From the NCBI GenBank assembly GCA_035400705.1, contig DAOMZV010000013.1, positions 1 to 24,934 of the forward strand: a stretch of DNA of 24,934 nucleotides. The letters run 5' to 3'. The position numbers and the translations under genes are program-made. This stretch comes from GWC2-40-17 sp035400705 (GTDB lineage: Bacteria > Patescibacteriota > Patescibacteriia > Magasanikbacterales > UBA10003). Each line of letters starts with the position of its first letter. Positions within the stretch are counted from its first letter, which is position 1. Below the pieces are notes generated by a model. That model worked only from the letters and a program-made list of their open reading frames with translations, was not told the origin of the DNA and searched no databases. Below are positions 21,733-24,934 of this stretch, piece after piece.

Positions 21733-21761
21733 TTGACAAGAATATAAAATTCCAGTAAGTT
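21733..21761 (+). promoter_or_regulatory. Promoter of the radical SAM gene pair
   Basis: TTGACA (21733-21738), 17 bp, TAAGTT (21756-21761); about 45 bases before the ATG. Confidence 0.6.
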
Positions 21762-21807
21762 TTGAAATGTCTTAACAGATGCTTCTTTGATAATTTAAGG
21801 TGAAAAA

Positions 21808-22839
21808 ATGGAATTTAAACCAACTGATGTTTTAATTGAATTGACTCGTCGGTGCAATTTACATTGTCTACATTGTGGCTCTGATTGTCAGAACCAATTA
21901 GATCCTACAGAACTTTCTACTCGAGATTGGGAAAATGTTTTGTTGCAACTTTATGATTTGGGGATTAAGAAAGTAGTTTTTTCCGGTGGAGAGCCAACCC
22001 TGCGAACTGATTTAGGGCATCTGTTGATTTTTGCTAAAAGACTAGATTTAAAAGTTGGTTTTATTAGCAATGGTTTGGTTGATTTTAGAAATTCTTTGGG
22101 TGAAGATTTGGTCATCAGCCAACCTTTTTCGGTTGGTCTGAGCCTTGATGGGCTAAAAGATACTCACAATAAAATTAGGGGAAATTCTAAGAGTTGGGAG
22201 AGGCTTTTAGCTAACATTGATTTTCTTCAAGAAAAGAAAATTCCCATTTGCGCTGTTACTACTTTACATAAATTAAATTGGCGTGAATTGCCTAAATTAG
22301 CCCAGTGGTTGGCTCTGGCTGAGATTGATTCTTGGCAAATACAATTGGCTATGCCTGCAGGAAGAATGGGTAAGTTGACCGATCTACTTTTATCCGAAGA
22401 AGAATTCCAAGAAGTTTGTCGGAACATATTTGATTTAAGAAAAAAATATCCCCAGCTGTATATTCAAGCAGCAGATTGTTTTGGTTGGGCAGGGGATGAT
22501 CTTATTAGAACTGGCACTTGGCCGGGTTGTCAGGCAGGGATTTCCTCTTGTGCTATTGATGCCAGTGGTTATCTTCTACCTTGCTTGTCCTTACAAGGAG
22601 TAACTACTCCAGACAACTGTCAAGAAAAACCAGTGGCGGAAATTTGGAAAAAATCTTCGGTTTTTGATTTTAACAGAAAGTTTGATGCATTAAAAGTGAC
22701 AGGTAATTGTGTTGGTTGTGAGTTACTTTCATCTTGTCGTGGCGGCTGTAATAGTCAATCCCATTCTTATTACGGCTGCTATCATAATTCGCCATTTTGT
22801 TTTTATCGTAGTTTCAATAAGGAGACAAAAAATGAATAG
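21808..22839 (+). CDS. Radical SAM/SPASM domain enzyme
   Basis: A 343-residue enzyme that should cleave S-adenosylmethionine with a 4Fe-4S cluster. The radical SAM CxxxCxxC motif is CNLHCLHC (residues 16-23), followed by GSDC. The SAM-binding GGEP (FSGGEPT) follows at about 59-65. The C-terminal region has the cysteine pattern of a SPASM/twitch domain holding extra clusters: CQAGISSCAIDASGYLLPC, then CVGCELLSSCRGGC and two last cysteines. SPASM enzymes mostly modify peptides or proteins. A ribosome binding site (AAGG) precedes the ATG. Its stop overlaps the next start by eight bases, implying coupled synthesis with the 156-residue partner, a possible substrate. The exact subfamily is not recognised. 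Confidence 0.9.
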   Translation: MEFKPTDVLIELTRRCNLHCLHCGSDCQNQLDPTELSTRDWENVLLQLYDLGIKKVVFSGGEPTLRTDLGHLLIFAKRLDLKVGFISNGLVDFRNSLGEDLVISQPFSVGLSLDGLKDTHNKIRGNSKSWERLLANIDFLQEKKIPICAVTTLHKLNWRELPKLAQWLALAEIDSWQIQLAMPAGRMGKLTDLLLSEEEFQEVCRNIFDLRKKYPQLYIQAADCFGWAGDDLIRTGTWPGCQAGISSCAIDASGYLLPCLSLQGVTTPDNCQEKPVAEIWKKSSVFDFNRKFDALKVTGNCVGCELLSSCRGGCNSQSHSYYGCYHNSPFCFYRSFNKETKNE

Positions 22840-23302
22840 AAACATCCTGGATCTTTTGAAGAAGGATTTACAACGTCATAAGGTCGCGGTGTGCTTGCCC
22901 GGGAGAGATGACGAGTGTCAGCTTTACTTGATTGAAGTTACGGCTTTGACCAGTAAATTTGATGAGTTACGTTTGATTTATAGAACAAAAATGAACGCTT
23001 TGAGATCTAAATTAGCCGAAAAGATTTTTGGTCGGGGAGAAACTAGTTCGGTTTTTGGGGTTTTTTTGGATGATGACTGCCGTATGGTTTTTGCGTTTAA
23101 TCGGGATTTTGCCGATTATAATAAAGAAACTAAAATGGTTGTTTTTAAGGATATTGATGATATTTTGCTTGGGCGTTTGGATGAAATTGAAGCTGAACCA
23201 ACACCTCACACTCCTATGGTTATTGAGCGTCCACCTAGTGGTGGTGGCTTTGATGGGGGTAGTGCGGTCTTTCGTTATTCTTTGGTAGAAAAAGGTATTT
23301 AG
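22832..23302 (+). CDS. Unknown 156-residue partner of the radical SAM enzyme
   Basis: I do not recognise this protein. The ATG at 22832 has AAGGAG seven bases ahead and overlaps the radical SAM stop by eight bases; an open frame runs further upstream within that gene but is not needed. Residues 1-105 look like a small alpha/beta domain (DLLKKDLQRHKVAVCLPG, SSVFGVFLDDDCRMVFAF). Residues 106-125 are acidic. After a Pro/Thr linker (EAEPTPHTPMVIERPPS) comes a glycine-rich tail, GGGFDGGSAVFRYSLVEKGI. A domain followed by a linker and a small-residue tail is reminiscent of a leader-plus-core substrate, but this is speculative. A strong terminator follows. Confidence 0.75.
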   Translation: MNRNILDLLKKDLQRHKVAVCLPGRDDECQLYLIEVTALTSKFDELRLIYRTKMNALRSKLAEKIFGRGETSSVFGVFLDDDCRMVFAFNRDFADYNKETKMVVFKDIDDILLGRLDEIEAEPTPHTPMVIERPPSGGGFDGGSAVFRYSLVEKGI

Positions 23303-23311
23303 TAAACTAAT

Positions 23312-23350
23312 AAGGACTTGGTAGATTAACGTCGCCAAGTCCTTTTTTAT
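23312..23350 (+). terminator. Terminator of the radical SAM gene pair
   Basis: A 10-bp stem (AAGGACTTGG with CCAAGTCCTT), 13-base loop and T-rich exit, ten bases after the stop. Confidence 0.9.
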
Positions 23351-23395
23351 TTGGTTCTTTAGAGTATAATGAGATAGATAATAATTTTTTTAAGT

Positions 23396-24031
23396 ATGTC
23401 GTTTTTTTATAAAGAGGAAAAATTTAATTCCGCGGTTAATGGAGAATTGGTTCTAAGAAAATTTTGGGACGGCAGTTGGATTTTAAAAATTCCCGAAGGA
23501 GAAAATTACAGTAGTACTTATTTATCAGATATGTGGAAAAAATCTTTAAAAAAAGTTAGAAAATTAAAATTTTCTAAAGTTTTAATTTTAGGCAGCGGAG
23601 CTGGTTGCGGAGTTGATCAAGTCCATAAATTTTTTCCTGAAGCAGAAATACAAGCCGTGGATTATGATCCGATGATTATGGCGGTGGGGCAAAAAATTTT
23701 TAAATATTTTGACCAAACTCCTTTAATTAGTTTTTTTGTTAGTGAGGCTCAAAAATTTATTGAAAATTCTAAAGAACAATACGACTTAATTTTAATTGAC
23801 TTATTTGTTGGTAATACTATCTCACCTCTTGTTAAGAATGAAGATTTTGTGCAGTGCCTGAAAGATAAGACTTTAGATGGAGCAGTAATAATTATTAATG
23901 CTGCCTCTCATTTAACTGGTGTTGATCAGAAAATTTTTATTACATGGCGGGAAAAATTCTCTTATTTTAAGACCTTTAGTTTTTACAGTAATAAGTTAAT
24001 TCTGGTGGAAAAAAGGCCAAAAAAAGACTAA
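23396..24031 (+). CDS. Spermidine-synthase-like SAM-binding methyltransferase
   Basis: A 211-residue Rossmann-fold protein resembling the spermidine synthase group. The nucleotide-binding strand-loop is VLILGSGAGCGVDQVHKFFP, followed by the acidic IQAVDYDPMIMAVGQKIF and the later YDLILIDLFVGN, as in polyamine synthases and related methyltransferases. It lacks a full N-terminal beta domain (only about 45 residues precede the core, containing GSWILKIPEGENYSS), so it may act on another substrate. It has its own TATAAT (23365-23370) without a good -35 and follows the radical SAM terminator, so a functional link to that pair is uncertain. Confidence 0.8.
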   Translation: MSFFYKEEKFNSAVNGELVLRKFWDGSWILKIPEGENYSSTYLSDMWKKSLKKVRKLKFSKVLILGSGAGCGVDQVHKFFPEAEIQAVDYDPMIMAVGQKIFKYFDQTPLISFFVSEAQKFIENSKEQYDLILIDLFVGNTISPLVKNEDFVQCLKDKTLDGAVIIINAASHLTGVDQKIFITWREKFSYFKTFSFYSNKLILVEKRPKKD

Positions 24032-24076
24032 AATAAGCTAAAAAATAATCTATCCACATATTATCCCCACCAGCTC

Positions 24077-24105
24077 TTGACAGGTTTTTTAATTTAGTCT
24101 ATAAT
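24077..24105 (+). promoter_or_regulatory. Consensus promoter of RNA C
   Basis: TTGACA (24077-24082), 17 bp, TATAAT (24100-24105), a full consensus. Two near-matches to the DnaA box (CTATCCACA 24050-24058 and TTATCCCCA 24061-24069) lie just upstream. Confidence 0.92.
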
Positions 24106-24111
24106 AATAAT

Positions 24112-24289
24112 CACATTTAAAAATATATTAAGTCATGTACAGCGGGTTGGCTGTTTCAAGTAAGTAATCCGTGTGGACCTCTGCCGAGTTTCAACCAAAA
24201 TATGGTAAAAACTTTAAACAAACTTTATTCAAGCGGATCATGACTTTTCTTTGTACTATTGTGGCCGCTTGAAGAGCGGTTTTTTTAAT
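24112..24289 (+). ncRNA. Candidate small structured RNA C (~175 nt, unassigned)
   Basis: A transcript from the consensus promoter to the terminator at 24265-24289 has no convincing coding frame. An outer stem pairs AAGTCATG (about 24130) with CATGACTT (about 24238). Within it ACAGC/GCTGT makes a hairpin with loop GGGTTG, and GGTTG in this loop can pair with CAACC near 24196, a possible pseudoknot. GTTTCAA occurs twice, about 40 bases apart. Size suits a 6S-like or riboswitch-like RNA, but I found no 4.5S, 5S, tmRNA or known riboswitch signature. It lies immediately upstream of 23S, which seems to have its own promoter. Confidence 0.6.
24265..24289 (+). terminator. Terminator of RNA C
   Basis: CCGCT pairs with AGCGG around a 5-base loop, followed by T7; strong and correctly oriented. 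Confidence 0.88.
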
Positions 24290-24375
24290 GCCATTTTCTT
24301 TGATGCTTCCTTTCTTAGAAGAAATGAAACATCAGGGTGAATAGTTATAAAAAGGTTGAAAGGAAAAAAAGAACT

Positions 24376-24407
24376 TTGACAATTTACATTAGGTCTTAAA
24401 TTATAAA
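24376..24407 (+). promoter_or_regulatory. Possible 23S rRNA promoter
   Basis: TTGACA (24376-24381) and TATAAA (24402-24407) are 20 bp apart, longer than ideal. CTCCAT/ATGGAG (24459-24474) forms a hairpin at the 23S 5' boundary. A hairpin with stem parts TGATG/CATCA and TTTCTT/AAGAAA fills about 24300-24334. Confidence 0.5.
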
Positions 24408-24470
24408 ATGGGTAAAATTGCAATTTTTGCAAAGAGTCAAAAAAAAGATAATTAAAATCTCCATAAAGAT

Positions 24471-24934
24471 GGAGAAGAGCGTAAGAGCATATGCGTGGAT
24501 GCCTTGACATTAGAAGACGATGAAAGACGTAGCAGCCTGCGATAAGCTTCGGGGAGGTGGCAAGCAACCTTTGATCCGGAGATCTCTGAATGGGGCAACC
24601 CCACTTGGCGTTGAACCAAGTGATCCTACCGCAAGGTGGGAAGTTTACCTGGCGAAGTGAAACATCTCAGTAGCCAGTGGAAAAGAAATAGGTCATACAT
24701 TCCCTAAGTAGTGGCGAGCGAAAGGGGAGAAGTCTAAACCTTTTAAGATCAATCAGTTCGGCGAGTTTTGATGTAAATTAAAATTACGTGAGCTGTTTGG
24801 GGCTATAGGGCTATATCTTATTGGGTGTTGCGTGGCAATCAAGTTGTTTTCCTATAAAAACAGACGAAGAAAAAGAATAATTTATAACGGAATCCTTTGG
24901 AAAAAGGAATTATAGAGGGTGATAATCCCGTACG
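24471..24934 (+). rRNA. 23S ribosomal RNA, 5' part (runs off the window)
   Basis: Conserved 23S 5' landmarks in order: GCGTGGATGCC (about 24493), GACGATGAAAGACGTAGC, CTGCGATAAGCTTCGG, CTGAATGGGGCAACCCCA, GAAGTGAAACATCTCAGTA, GGAAAAGAAAT, AGTAGTGGCGAGCGAAAGG and, at the end, GGGTGATAATCCCGTACG. The 5' end is set near 24471 by alignment from memory with Escherichia coli 23S. The segment from 24725 to the end is longer than in Escherichia coli or Bacillus subtilis. No 16S gene or tRNA lies directly upstream, unlike a standard rRNA operon. Confidence 0.96.

Noticed and set aside
22709..22831. Upstream extension of the radical SAM partner
   Set aside because: It lies inside the radical SAM coding sequence, while the ATG at 22832 has an AAGGAG ribosome binding site at proper spacing.
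1..24934. CRISPR arrays, insertion sequences, prophage or integrase genes
   Set aside because: No regularly spaced repeats, transposase or integrase motifs, or terminal inverted repeats were seen on either strand.

Overview
The window is a 25 kb piece of a compact, AT-rich bacterial chromosome that includes the dnaA/oriC/rpmH region. Several traits suggest a Candidate Phyla Radiation (Patescibacteria, Parcubacteria-like) genome: a DUF5679-type zinc-ribbon microprotein, a V-type membrane pyrophosphatase, small cytosolic proteins with short spacers, a TraR/DksA zinc-finger protein, and a 23S rRNA gene with no 16S in front of it. This placement is an inference from gene content; no phylogeny could be run.

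Layout. 1-2560: dnaA (-), an oriC-like spacer with two perfect DnaA boxes, then rpmH-rnpA-yidD (+). 2572-5880: a DUF167 protein and trigger factor, the DUF5679 protein, and a GC-rich lytic transglycosylase-like gene, all (-). 5925-7916: hppA (-). 7920-8590: no gene, but a strongly structured RNA candidate on the minus strand (RNA A). 8597-13913: LysM/M23 peptidase, comM, lspA, a small hypothetical, traR/dksA-like, superoxide dismutase and a membrane protein. 13914-14622: a second minus-strand RNA candidate (RNA B) with a consensus promoter and terminator, then two identical 24-bp palindromes bracketing DnaA boxes. 14623-15014: a gene whose frame is interrupted at a T7 run that matches a known -1 slippery heptamer.

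15118-18530: the rpsO-NYN-pnp cluster (-), with a structured leader before rpsO and a long hairpin before pnp. 18628-20128: rpmF-nusB-rnc (+). 20139-21689: tRNA-Arg, a Fur/Zur-type regulator with a 9-1-9 palindromic operator coupled to a ZIP metal transporter, and tRNA-Lys. 21808-24031: a radical SAM/SPASM enzyme translationally coupled to an unrecognised 156-residue protein with a glycine-rich tail, then a spermidine-synthase-like methyltransferase. 24077-24934: a consensus promoter, a ~170-nt RNA with a possible pseudoknot (RNA C) and terminator, then the start of 23S rRNA.

Most of the window is housekeeping: replication initiation, RNA processing and decay (rnpA, rnc, pnp, NYN), translation, and envelope/energy functions. 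The most promising undescribed material is the three unassigned RNAs, the twin-palindrome/DnaA-box control region with its frameshifted gene, and the radical SAM gene pair.
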